Below, one piece after another: positions 34,822 through 45,269 of a DNA stretch of 64,000 nucleotides (the first letter of the stretch is position 1; each line of letters begins with the position of its first letter). Location: assembly GCF_003369915.1 (NCBI RefSeq), contig NC_046675.1, forward strand, positions 5,952,001 through 6,016,000. The letters are read 5' to 3'. A program made the translations under genes and the position numbers. The notes under the pieces are model-generated. The model saw only the letters and a program-made list of their open reading frames with translations. It ran no database searches and was not told the origin of the DNA. Source of the stretch: Drosophila miranda (Eukaryota > Arthropoda > Insecta > Diptera > Drosophilidae).

Positions 34822-36641
34822 ATGTTGACATGGTCACTATGGTGCGGACTATTATTCGTCCTGTGGATTTATTTTCTGTGGAGTCGGCGCCGATTTTACC
34901 TGCTCACCCTTAAGATTCCCGGACCAATCGGATACCCATTTTTGGGAATGGCGCACAAATTGATCCACAGGGAAGGTACTCGAGGATTTACATTTGCATT
35001 TGATCGATCAAAGGAAATAATTTTGTATTAATGGCAGATATTCTGAATGAATTTGGAATTTATCTGGCAAAGCATGGCCCAACAATAATGTCATGGCTGG
35101 GCCCTATTCCCTTTGTGATCGCTAGTGACCCGCAAGTGGTGCAGGACATCCTGACCTCGCCTCACTGTGTCAACAAAGGCATCATTTACAGGGCCGTAGA
35201 CGACGGAATGGGCGTAGGACTATTTAGCTTAAAGGGTGCGTGGATGCGGAGCCTAAGTGTTGCTCGGAGTTACTTCAATGTGATCTTCGTCTAGATCCCC
35301 GCTGGAGTGTTCATCGCAAGCTACTGAATCCGGCATTCAGCCACAAGGTATTGCTCAGTTTTCTTCCCATTTTCAACAAAGAGACGGGACAGCTACTCAG
35401 CCAGTTTGATGATTTGCCAAGCAAGGGGGAGTACAATTTGATTCCGCTTCTGCAAAACTTTACGATGGGCATAACAACTCGTAAGTGTCAAAAGCTCCCT
35501 TGTTAGATTTTAATTAGATGTTAGATGTAAATTTCCACAGAAACCACAATGGGATTGGATGTGAAAAGTGAGGCGAACTTCAACTCCATCGTGGAGAGCT
35601 ATCACTGGTGAGTCAGTTATGGTCAGGAATCCGCTGCTATGCATTAACAGTTGTCTGGAAACCATCACAGATATGTGCATCTCGCCATGGCTCCACTTCA
35701 AGTGGGTCCGCCAGCTAACGGGCAGGGAGAAAAACTACCATCGGTCCAAGACGGAGATCCGGGCGTTCTTAAAGAAGGTCTGAGTAATTTCATGTTTTTC
35801 ATTAAATTTATAATAACGTATCTCTGCATCTCAGCTAATTCAAAAAAGATTGGCTGAGGACACGGAGGATTCCATTAAGTCAAAGGATAAAAACATTTTT
35901 CTCCACGTAACAACGGACCTTCTTAAGCGTGGTGTATTCGATTTGACAAATGTAGAGGATGAGTCCAACCAAGTTGTGTTTGGTGCCTTTGAGACAACCG
36001 CTAAAACCGTGTACTATGTTCTCATGTTGCTGGCCATGTTCCCCCAATACCAGGAGAAAGTGTTTGAAGAAATCAAAAGTCTCTTCCCCAATAGCGGGGA
36101 TTTCGAGGTCACATATGAAGACACTCAGCAGATGGTGTACCTGGATCTAGTTATAAATGAGTCAATGCGAGTAATACCGCCCATTCCACTTGTATCGCGG
36201 CAAACGTCAGGGGATATGACACTGTCGAGTGGGACTATGATTCCCAAAGGAGTGCAGATCATGATTGATATTTTCCATATGCACCGCAGTAAGAAGATCT
36301 GGGGACCGGAAGCGGAAACCTTTAATCCAGACAATTTCCTTGCGCACAATACGGGGGGCGAGAAGCACCCATATGCCTTTATACCTTTCACAAAGGGTAT
36401 TCGGAATTGCATAGGTAAGACGTTTGCTGACATTTCTTTTTGCAATCAATGTGTCATCAGGTATTTATGTTTGGTTTTAGGCTGGAGATATGCTTCGATC
36501 TCAGTGAAAGTCATATTGGCGAAACTGTTGAGGAACTTCAGCTATAAGACCAGCTTTAAGTTTGAAGACCTTGTTTTTATTGAAGATGTAACCATAAAAC
36601 TCAAAACGGTGCCAAAGCTGCAAATCCAAAAGAGAACTTGA
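34822..36641 (+). CDS. CYP313-like cytochrome P450, copy 1
   Basis: Microsomal P450 monooxygenase of the insect CYP4 clan, 490 residues from seven exons: 34822-34975, 35038-35235, 35295-35480, 35541-35607, 35651-35777, 35835-36414 and 36481-36641. All phases close. The N-terminal membrane anchor (LWCGLLFVLWIYFLWSRRR) is followed by the Pro-rich hinge (KIPGPIGYPFLG). The I-helix has FGAFETTAKT, the ExxR motif is NESMR, the meander is FNPDNFL and the haem loop is PFTKGIRNCIG with the axial Cys. The start and the hinge match D. melanogaster Cyp313a proteins best. A 43-base intron (35608-35650) is unusually short but recurs in copy 2. No stop or frameshift breaks the gene. The substrate is unknown. 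Confidence 0.9.
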
Positions 36642-37551
36642 GTAATTATGAGTAAGAAGAAGAAACGAACTCTTACTATTGGAACCTGCTAGAACTATTA
36701 TAAGAAATATAAATATAAATGAAATAAATGAAAGAAATAATATACCACTGCCTCTATGAGTAATTTATCAGAAGCTAATTTAAGCTTTTGTGCAACTTTT
36801 TGTGTAGTAAAATCTCGGAAGCTTTTGGCGAAAGATTTCTTAGAACCGGATTTATTACAGGGTCCGCAATGCCGCATCTCTTTACAAACTATAATAAGAG
36901 GTTACTCTACGAATTACAATTTTTTTTAATGAAATATTTCTATTAATTACTGAGTATATACTAATTATGTATGTTATGTCATCCGCTTCTGTGCGCTACT
37001 CTTCACGCAAGATTTGATTTGTATCACGATACCAACAAAAGTCAGCTATACAGAATTTTTGGTGGTTTTTACAACGCAATAATTATCACCGAACCGAACG
37101 CCCATTGAACAATCGATGACGTTTTGTTATTGCTTGAATGGGGGATCTATTCGTATTCCCAAAGTGTTTGGCGTGTCACTGCTAGCCATTAGTTAAAATT
37201 ATAGCTATTTGTATGCGCGGCTTCCATGATAAGCCCTATTAAAAATGGCTTGCTATGTGCGGTTCATTGGAGCTTTGCTCGCACTGCGAATGGAATTGTG
37301 GATCGGCTGCTTTCTTTCGATATTTACTCTGGGAGTCACCTGGCCACCATAGAGCACTACGACAATACACACGGATCGAAGGCGTCCCAAAAAAGTAGTC
37401 GCGTCCGGCATATAAAAACTCAATTGCCTCAAAATTGGATAATCAAATTGTTGTCGGACTTCACAGTGATCGGTCGAAAATTTCCTCAATATTATTTGAA
37501 ATATTTGGCAATAAGTGCTTTGAGTGGATAGTGCGTTCCTAAGGATAAAAC
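36642..37551 (+). promoter_or_regulatory. spacer between the two P450 genes
   Basis: Terminator and promoter region of the tandem pair. TATAAAAA is at 37411-37418, 141 bases before the second ATG. The leader resembles that of copy 1 in patches (AAAACTC after the TATA, AATCAAATTGTTG). No additional gene was found; an open frame at 37226-37531 covers the promoter and is incidental. Confidence 0.55.
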
Positions 37552-39391
37552 ATGCTAACGTGGACACTGTGGTGCGGATTGTTATTCGTCCTGTGGATTT
37601 ATTTTCTGTGGAGTCGGCGTCGATTTTACTTACTTACCCTTAAGATTCCCGGACCAATCGGATACCCATTTTTGGGAATGGCGCACAAACTGATGCGCAG
37701 GGAAGGTACTCAAGGACTTACACTTGGCCCTGATCGATCAGAGGAACTAATTTTGTATCAATGACAGATATACTGAATGAATTTGGAATATATATGGCAA
37801 AGCATGGCCCAACAATTTTCTCGTGGCTGGGACCAATTCCGTTCATGATCGTTAGTGAGCCGCAAGTGGTGCAGGACATCCTGACCTCGCCTCACTGCGT
37901 GAACAAGGGCATCATCTACAAGGCCGTGGACGATGGAGCTGGCGTGGGACTATTCAGTTTAAAGGGTGCGTGGATGCGGAGCCTAAGTGTTGCTCGGAGT
38001 TACTTCAATGTGGTCTTCGTCTAGATCCCCGCTGGAGTGTTCATCGCAAGCTGCTCAATCCTGCATTCGGCCACAAGGTGTTGCTCAGTTTTCTGCCCAT
38101 TTTCAACAAAGAGACGGCGCAGCTACTCAGCCAGCTGGACGCATTGCCGGGCGGCGGTGAGAAGGATTTGATTCCGCTACTGCAGAGCTTGACCTTGGGC
38201 ATTGCAACTCGTGAGTAGAGTAGTAAAAGGTGCCGGTGAAGATAGACATTCCCCTTCTTACGTATACATATATTGTATTCAAGTACAGAAACCACAATGG
38301 GGTGCGATGTGAAAAGTGAGGAGAACTTCAAGAGCAACTCCCTTATGGAGCGCTATCAATGGTGAGTCCGGGGCGGTTGGGGATGTGCTGCTATGCATTA
38401 ACAGTTGTCTAGAAACCATGACAGATATGTGCTTCTCGCCATGGCTGAACAGTCGTTGGGCTCGCCAACTGTCGGGAAAGGAGGCCAACTATTATCGAGC
38501 CAAGACGGAGATACGGGCGTTTATAAGGAAGGTGCGAATAATGGGGAAAATTTCAGTAAATATACCATAACTTGAATCGTCATTTCAGCTAATTCAAAAA
38601 AGATTGTCTGAGGACACGGAGGACTCCATCAAGTCAAAGGATAAGAACATTTTCCTCAACCTGGCAACAGACCTACTAAGGCGCGGTGTGTTCGACTGGA
38701 AAAATGTTGAGGACGAGTCCAATGTAATTGTGTTTGGCGCCTTTGAGACGACCGCCAATACTGTATATTATGTCCTTATGCTGCTGGCCATGTTCCCCCA
38801 GTACCAGGAGAGGGCGTTTGAGGAAATCAAAAGTCTCTTTCCCAATAGCGGTGATTTTGAGGTCACTTATGAAGACACCCAGCAAATGGTGTACCTGGAT
38901 CTGGTTCTAAATGAGTCAATGCGAGTTATTCCGCCCGTTCCAGTTGTATCGCGGCAAACGTCGCAGGATTTAACACTGACGAATGGCATTGTGGTTCCCA
39001 AAGGAGTGCAGATCGCCATCAACATGTTCCACATGCACCGAAGCAAGAAGATATGGGGACCCGAGGCTGAATCCTTCAATCCCGACAATTTCTTGCCTCA
39101 CAATACTCGGGACAAGCACCCATACGCCTTTATACCCTTCACAAAGGGTATTCGGAATTGCATTGGTAAGATTTTGGCAGACATTACTTTTCGCAATTAA
39201 TGTTTATCAATTATATTCGTTTGGTTTTAGGCTGGAGATATGCTCTGATATCAGCCAAAGTCACATTGGCCAAACTGTTGAGAAACTATAGGTTTAAGAC
39301 CAGCTTTAAGTTTGAAGATCTTTATTATGTCGAAGATATAACCATGAAACTTAAAGCAGTTCCAAAATTGGAAATCCAAAAAAGAATATGA
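37552..39391 (+). CDS. CYP313-like cytochrome P450, copy 2
   Basis: Tandem paralogue of the gene at 34822, 491 residues. Exons: 37552-37705, 37768-37965, 38025-38210, 38289-38361, 38405-38531, 38589-39165 and 39231-39391, with the same seven-exon plan and intron phases. The anchor and hinge are nearly identical to copy 1. The I-helix is FGAFETTANT, ExxR is NESMR, the meander is FNPDNFL and the haem loop is PFTKGIRNCIG. Differences are spread along the protein, for example a two-codon longer fourth exon (FKSNSLMERYQ) and changes near the substrate region at residues 200-230. Conserved intron sequence in introns 1, 2 and 4 indicates a fairly recent duplication. Both copies appear functional. 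Confidence 0.9.
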
Positions 39392-40235
39392 CCAGTCTGC
39401 CAATATTGGAATTTGTAAGGTTAAAGCAATGTGAAATTAATATAAGCTAATAAAAAAGGCGGCATGCCCCAAAAGCTAAAGTCAAAGCAAGGTACAAAGC
39501 TCGCAAATTTAATCTAATCTATAATCTAGAATTTAATTTAACTGAGACTGGAAAAACCAGAAAAAGGGCATTGAAGAAATTTCTTTAATTTCACCAGTTA
39601 CACAAAAACTGCACACATTCTTTTAAAAGAGGAAATAGTGAACCCTATTAATTAATTAATTATATAATTATCAGGATATAATGCAGTCCTCTTCCGTTCT
39701 GATCCCGACACAATTGAAACATTTTCATTCTAATTTTTAGCTTGCATCTTATGATTTTTACAGTTGGATTCCTCCTGGAAAAACCCTGACCTAGTGAACT
39801 ATCTAGCGAAATCTGTATATTTTCTGAATAATGAATGCAATTACCGATTTTATGATCTTTTTTGGAAATTTTTATTGTTTTAATAGTATTTTTAATACTT
39901 TTCGGTATTTTTTGAGGTCAAAATTGAACCGACGGAATAATTACGGTATATCGGTATATAATGGTATATTTTGTCAACTTCATCAATCTATTAAATTTCA
40001 TTTTCAACGTTATATAGAAATTCAATAAAAGCAAGTGTTCAAATTAAGCGAGTTAAGTATAAAACTGATTCATCAATCGTATAAAATTATGTGGGCAGGG
40101 CTGAGGGTTAGTAATATTCGACGGAATATCAAAAACAAGGGATATGTATATTAGAAGTTGAGTTCGGCAGTATATTTACGGTATATTTTAAAAATGAGGC
40201 AGTATATTTCGGTATATTTTTAGTGTCAGACCGTA
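39392..40235 (-). repeat. intergenic with an inverted relative of the tandem repeat, abutting mbo
   Basis: From about 39830 to 40235 the minus strand is clearly similar to the start of the unit at 6640. It has AAATATACCGAAATATAC, then CTCATTTTT, then AAATATACCGTAAATATAC, the segment GCCCACATAATTTTATACG, GATTGATGAATCA and TTTATTGAATTTCTATAT. The copy runs up to the mbo initiator codon. On the plus strand it supplies CGGTATATTTT motifs (40179-40189, 40210-40221) immediately before the gene. Upstream, 39392-39830 is AT-rich with no gene. Confidence 0.65.
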
Positions 40236-40239
40236 TATC

Positions 40240-42357
40240 ATGTCAACCATGTCGCTAGATTGTTTAGAATTAAGTAAAACTAAATTATTTGAAAAAATAT
40301 GCAATGGCCTGTCCGTTGTGCAGAGAACACAAAATCTGTTGGACTGCAGCGACGATTTGCTATTTGCATGGGATGCGAACGAGGGCTGCTTGCTTGTAAT
40401 GAATTGGCGGTTACCGCTGACAGTTACGGAGCAGGATGCCAAAGTGAATTATCAGACGCTAGTACCTTCGATCCCTATAATTCTGGACGTAGATCGTGTT
40501 ACAGTATCAAATGAGTGCTCCTTGGTGGCGCTTAGTGGACCACGTGGTGTTTGCATTTTGGAGCTACCCCGCCGCTGGGGTCTAGATGGCTACTTCATGG
40601 ATGGAAAGAAACAAATCACATGTCGCACATACTGTCTGGATTATCTTTTGTTCCAGAACAACAACCATCTGGAGGTGCGACAAGTGCGCTGGCATCCAAA
40701 CTCAGTATCGGACTCGACTCTCCTGGTGCTGTTCAACAACAACACTATCCGAATGTACAATCACTCGAAGCTGCGACACGTTTGGCAAGTTGGTCCTCTT
40801 ACCATGAAAAATGGAGCCAATACATCGCTTACCGACTTCGGGGAAGTGGCCGTTGACTTTGATATTGCTCCAGCTACAAAGTCGCGATGTGCAGACCTTA
40901 CTGCGGCCAACGAGACGACTCTGAACCAACGCAACAAAAAGCTGGGAGGGAAACCCGCAAAGCAGGAAAAGATTGAGTGGCCTATTGTTGTGCTGCGAGA
41001 GAATGGAAACATCTACATTGTGCTTACTAGCCTGGACTCGGATATTACCCGTCTCCAGGGACCCATAAAGATAACACCTCAGAAAATGGATAACTACGGC
41101 CTAGAGTCTTGCTCGATCATGGTCATTCCCTCGCTGCCTCCCACTATAGTCATTGCCGAGTCGAATGGAAAGCTCCACCATGCACTCCTAATGGATGCCG
41201 AGGCCGCCGAGCATTCCTTCAACGAAGTAGATGACTTTATTCTCATAGAGCCCGCTGAGTTTGTCATACATGTCCTTGAAACGGTTGAGCTCGAGTTGGG
41301 TCTTTCTGGCGCATCAAATACTGGACCAAAGGACACGTACAACTGTCCCATACACTTGAAAAGAGATATTATCAACGAGCTGCGCTACTTTGCCTATCAC
41401 AATGCTGGTTTACACGTAGTCACTGTCAACTTCATCTCTGAACTGCAGCGCTATCTGGACAGTGAGTCGGAGGAGGATAGACTGGAATTGGCGTCATCAT
41501 CCAAGGCCGAGTACATCCTGTGCACAAAAATTGACTCCGCCGAGAAAATCAATGCTGTCTGCGGCATTTCCCAACTACAACTGCCAGCTGGTGTGGTGCT
41601 TCTGTTAGGCAACCGTGCAGTGATCAGCCTAAAGCTGGTCATCGATGCCCAGCTGTTGGTTGCTCCCAGTGACAAGAAGTATCGAGCCTGCGATGTGGAT
41701 CAGCAAGAGTCTGGACCTTCATTCCTTGACAAAATTAAAACTTTATTGCAGCGCAATGTCAACCAACCTATTCTCGCCAACAAGATGTCCTCGGCGTCCC
41801 CTCACGAGGGATACGAACTACTAAACCAGGCCATTGAAGTGTTGCGCGAACAGTACCTCAAGCGCCACGTCCTCGTCCGTGCCGAGTTTGCGAAGCACAT
41901 CAATCAAATCATACTGAAAAAGGAGCAACAACTGCGCGAAATCAAGGACCTGGAGCATGAGCGTGAGATAATAAGCGAGGGGGCCCACAAGCTGGCCGAG
42001 CGTTTTGAAGAAATCAGCGACAACCAGGAATTGCTGGTGCGCAAGTGCCACAGTCTGATGCAAAAGGCCAACAACGCTCTGCCCAACAGTATCCTGGCCG
42101 AGTGCGAGTTTTCCCAAGAGGTAGAACGAATTAACAAAATCACAAAGAGTATTGCTGCCGAACTGGATAAAGCTAAGAAGACGTTGAACAAACAGCGCTA
42201 TCACATCGCCAACAGCCAGGAAGAACTGAAGAAAAATGTCTACGAGTTGCCAGAGAAACAGCACCGCATCATAACTGAAATCCTGACCCAACTGACTGGA
42301 GAGATTGACCGGCAAATAACCGATGCAAAGCGTATAAACAAGATTGTTGGCGTATAA
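40240..42357 (+). CDS. mbo: Nup88 homologue (members only), nuclear pore protein
   Basis: Intronless 705-residue protein matching Drosophila Mbo (Nup88). On the cytoplasmic face of the pore it binds Nup214 and limits CRM1-dependent export, and Drosophila mbo is needed for NF-kB nuclear entry in immune response. The N-terminal three-quarters has the WD/beta-propeller style ([40 protein letters not shown]). The last 190 residues are long helices with heptad-like acid/base patterning ([20 protein letters not shown]), the expected coiled coil. Two early ATGs exist (40240, 40249); either could start it. There is no frame break. AATAAA is at 42424. A Motif 6-like promoter lies in an adjoining repeat. 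Confidence 0.95.
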   Translation: MSTMSLDCLELSKTKLFEKICNGLSVVQRTQNLLDCSDDLLFAWDANEGCLLVMNWRLPLTVTEQDAKVNYQTLVPSIPIILDVDRVTVSNECSLVALSGPRGVCILELPRRWGLDGYFMDGKKQITCRTYCLDYLLFQNNNHLEVRQVRWHPNSVSDSTLLVLFNNNTIRMYNHSKLRHVWQVGPLTMKNGANTSLTDFGEVAVDFDIAPATKSRCADLTAANETTLNQRNKKLGGKPAKQEKIEWPIVVLRENGNIYIVLTSLDSDITRLQGPIKITPQKMDNYGLESCSIMVIPSLPPTIVIAESNGKLHHALLMDAEAAEHSFNEVDDFILIEPAEFVIHVLETVELELGLSGASNTGPKDTYNCPIHLKRDIINELRYFAYHNAGLHVVTVNFISELQRYLDSESEEDRLELASSSKAEYILCTKIDSAEKINAVCGISQLQLPAGVVLLLGNRAVISLKLVIDAQLLVAPSDKKYRACDVDQQESGPSFLDKIKTLLQRNVNQPILANKMSSASPHEGYELLNQAIEVLREQYLKRHVLVRAEFAKHINQIILKKEQQLREIKDLEHEREIISEGAHKLAERFEEISDNQELLVRKCHSLMQKANNALPNSILAECEFSQEVERINKITKSIAAELDKAKKTLNKQRYHIANSQEELKKNVYELPEKQHRIITEILTQLTGEIDRQITDAKRINKIVGV

Positions 42358-42744
42358 GTTAGTTCAGCTCATTTTTGATAACACATTTATGTGATTTTGT
42401 AGAGGAACTGAAACGTATTAATTAATAAATAACATGCTGTTCGAATAATTTGTGCTACATTGTGTTCCAGTTCTAAGCACTGATATCCCTGTCCAATTAT
42501 TAATGAGTAGCGTCTGAATAGATACATTCATTGGCTGGAATGTAGACATGACTCGCACTTCGATCGCCTTCCCTCAAAAGCAAACGTAATGAAAATCATT
42601 TGCAAGGCTAATGATATTTTACTTTGCGCCTTTCCATGTCTTTTGCGTTTCAGTTGGGCATTCATCTATCGGGCTTCAGTCAGAAACGAACTTTAGCAGA
42701 GAATACTTCGAATCGATCGAATCGGTGCTGTCCGAGGAGCAGAA

Positions 42745-42891
42745 ATGACATCGACCTTACTGTCAACCCTTTCCAACATCTACACGGGGATGTTTAACTT
42801 CGTCAAATCGCGATTTCCCTTCCTGATTGAGGCTGCCATGGTGACTCTCTGCTTCGCCTCCATAGTGGGCAGATACTGCATACTGATATAG
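42745..42891 (+). CDS. 48-residue single-pass membrane microprotein ORF
   Basis: A short ORF, ATG at 42745 in a good context (GAAATGA) and stop at 42889-42891. It is predicted to be 48 residues with a hydrophilic Ser/Thr-rich start (MTSTLLSTLSNIYTGMF), a basic spot (VKSRFPF) and a hydrophobic segment (EAAMVTLCFASIVG) ending in RYCILI. It lies between mbo and Gnmt, with a TCAGTC initiator-like site about 70 bases before the ATG. Codon use is coding-like and the membrane segment is well formed, so this is a plausible small conserved gene. No family was recognised. Confidence 0.55.
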   Translation: MTSTLLSTLSNIYTGMFNFVKSRFPFLIEAAMVTLCFASIVGRYCILI

Positions 42892-43032
42892 AAACTGAAC
42901 AACGAAGCATCGCATACCACCAGGAATCATGCTCGAACATACACTATATATACATACATATGTAAATCGAACGAACTTTATATTTAGATGTGTGTTTGTG
43001 GAATTATGTGAATACAAACTAAATGCTTAAAC

Positions 43033-44348
43033 CTAAACCTTGGGCTTCTCAATTAAGTGTATGTAGAAGGCTGGATTCTTCACTTGGCTCATCTCCTTGA
43101 AGTCTCCGTACAGCTGGTGCTTGGCCTTGGCCGAGAAGATCTCACTGAGGATCTCCTGGAAGCGCTTCAGCTCGTGGGGATAGTAGGAGAGGCGGAACTC
43201 GCTGGTCAGCTTGTTGCCAGCGATCAGGTAATCCATGGACACCAGAGATGGCTTACCGCAGTAGAACAGGACGGAGGTTTTGATGTCCGCCGTGTGGCTC
43301 GTCTGCAAGTCATTCCGAAAGGCGATTAAATTAATAGAATTCAACGTCTGCTTATCAGTTGTCAGGGTATGGGACTGATAATGAAGTCGCGAATGATGAT
43401 GTATTAATGGGAGATGAATGAGCGATGAAATTGATTTTGATTCCACGTAATATAACACAAAATAAGATCAGCAGACATCGTAATCAATAAAACTATTGAG
43501 GATGACGAACAATTTTTCTCTGTTTTCAAATGAATGTGTCATTTAATAGTTTTTAATTGGCACTATGATGATCTGGCAGATCTGTGCTGGTTTTTGAACT
43601 CACGTTATAGTAGATGCTCTTGGCGGGAGTGGATCCTGTCTCCAAGATGTTGTCGTAGTTGCGATGATCGATCAGCAGGACACCGCCTGGCTTAAGGCAC
43701 TTCTCAAAGTTGCCGATCGCCTGCTTGTGCTCTCGCTGATCCCCAAAGCCGTCCATCAAGTGGGCAAAGGAGTTGCCCAGGCAGATGACGGCGTCGAAGC
43801 CATCCTTTATTTGGTCCTGGATGTCGTCGTACAGTGTCAGCCAGTTGGCCTCTTCGATAACTGCAAATGGTTTTGGGAAGGGTCAGTCAGAAACCAGGCC
43901 AAGCAGGGAATAATAATAAAGCAGTCCCAGACATACCCCAGTTTTCAAAGGCGGCTTCCTTGCGGCGGTTCCAGCGCTCCTTGAGAGCGTATTTCAGCAT
44001 TTTGTCGGAGGCATCAACGGACACCACCTCGAAGCCCTCTTCCACCAACATTAGCGAGTCCACACTGGGCGAATGGTAAAGGAACGTAAGCAATGATAGG
44101 AATGGGGATGGGATGTCTGTCCAATCCACTTACCCGGTACCACAGGCCACGTCCAGGACACGCTTGCATCCCTTCTGCCGCAGCATATCGATCAGGAAGT
44201 TCTTGTAGTTGTCCGTACGCGAGTTCTTGTCTCCGATGAAGATCTCCCATACCTTGGCCGCCTTGCCATCGGCATACTGATCCCTAACTCCTTCGGCGGA
44301 AATACCATCCGAGCGGGTAACGAAAACACTATCTGCGGAGGTGGTCAT
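43033..44348 (-). CDS. Gnmt: glycine N-methyltransferase
   Basis: Transfers the S-adenosylmethionine methyl group to glycine, giving sarcosine and SAH, and so buffers SAM. Four exons: 44134-44348, 43937-44064, 43604-43860 and 43033-43302. Phases close to 289 residues, about the usual length. It begins [15 protein letters not shown]; the [16 protein letters not shown] segment is typical of GNMT. SAM motif I is VLDVACGTG, followed by [14 protein letters not shown], then the [15 protein letters not shown] and [14 protein letters not shown] motifs. The [20 protein letters not shown] and FYIHLIEK C-terminus is GNMT-like. In flies Gnmt affects lifespan, fat-body metabolism and tissue regeneration. 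Confidence 0.96.
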
Positions 44349-45269
44349 CTCTGGCGGTCAGCACTGGTCGGCAGATCTCAATGAAATAAACTTCGTCTCG
44401 TCCGCACTCTCCACGTAAGCTCTGGATAGCCGAGGGAAGGGCCTGCCAATAGCCTGCCGCCAACAGCTGGCATGTCATCTAAGCGTCGACGTTGGCAGCA
44501 GCTCCCTCGTACTCATCCGTAATCTAATCACTCCTCGACCCGCTTTGACGTGTGGCAATTGAGAGGCAAAGCTTCGGCTCGTCTAACATCTGTTCGATCC
44601 CAAACGGCCTGTTTGCGGGCTTTCGCTTCTGGCTGTTTGACCCTGACCCTGACCCTCCGGTTCTGATAAGCAGTCTCTGACCATATCCCGTGGTCAAAAT
44701 AGAATGACGAAGCATAATACCTCGACAAGTAATATTTACAGTGATGAGTCTACAGCCAGAAATATCTCAATCTCTGTGTTTCTTCCCCCTGGGACCTAAT
44801 AGTGAATGGATGTGGTGGTTTCGCCCAACGGGCTTTCCCTGTAAGTGTTTATGCATAGATCGACGGAAATAGTATATGTAAAATAGTTTTTATTTTCAAT
44901 ATATTCTTAGAAATCTTTATAAATATTGCACTGCGTTGATTAAGTGGGACTCACGTCCCCTTCGGATGGTCTTTATATTGCACATCGATATTCTACGATT
45001 TAGATCTTACAGATAAATTCACACTTGATGTTCTATTAGTAGGAACTTAAGGCTAGAAATAGATTACGTTTCGCAAGATAATTAAACGATGCTTTGGCGA
45101 TGCGAGTAATTGTCTTGGGAAACATAAGCCGTATGCTGGAGTACGAGTATATGTTTATGCAGATAGAGTATTAGTATGTATGTTATGTGTATGTTTTATG
45201 TGTATGCTTATGTGCTATGTACAATGTACATCATAATTAACACTGGTTCGAGAGTATTAGATTCAACAT
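44349..45269. other. intergenic, Gnmt upstream and PTB-gene 3' region
   Basis: The first 400 bases are the Gnmt promoter and leader. The rest, down to the stop codon at 45270, is probably the minus-strand 3'-UTR of the PTB gene. It contains GTATGT-rich simple sequence near 45170-45215. No gene is seen. Confidence 0.4.

Noticed and set aside
35510-35857. Alternative-frame ORFs around P450 introns 4-5
   Set aside because: They conflict with the phases that give an uninterrupted P450 in both copies.
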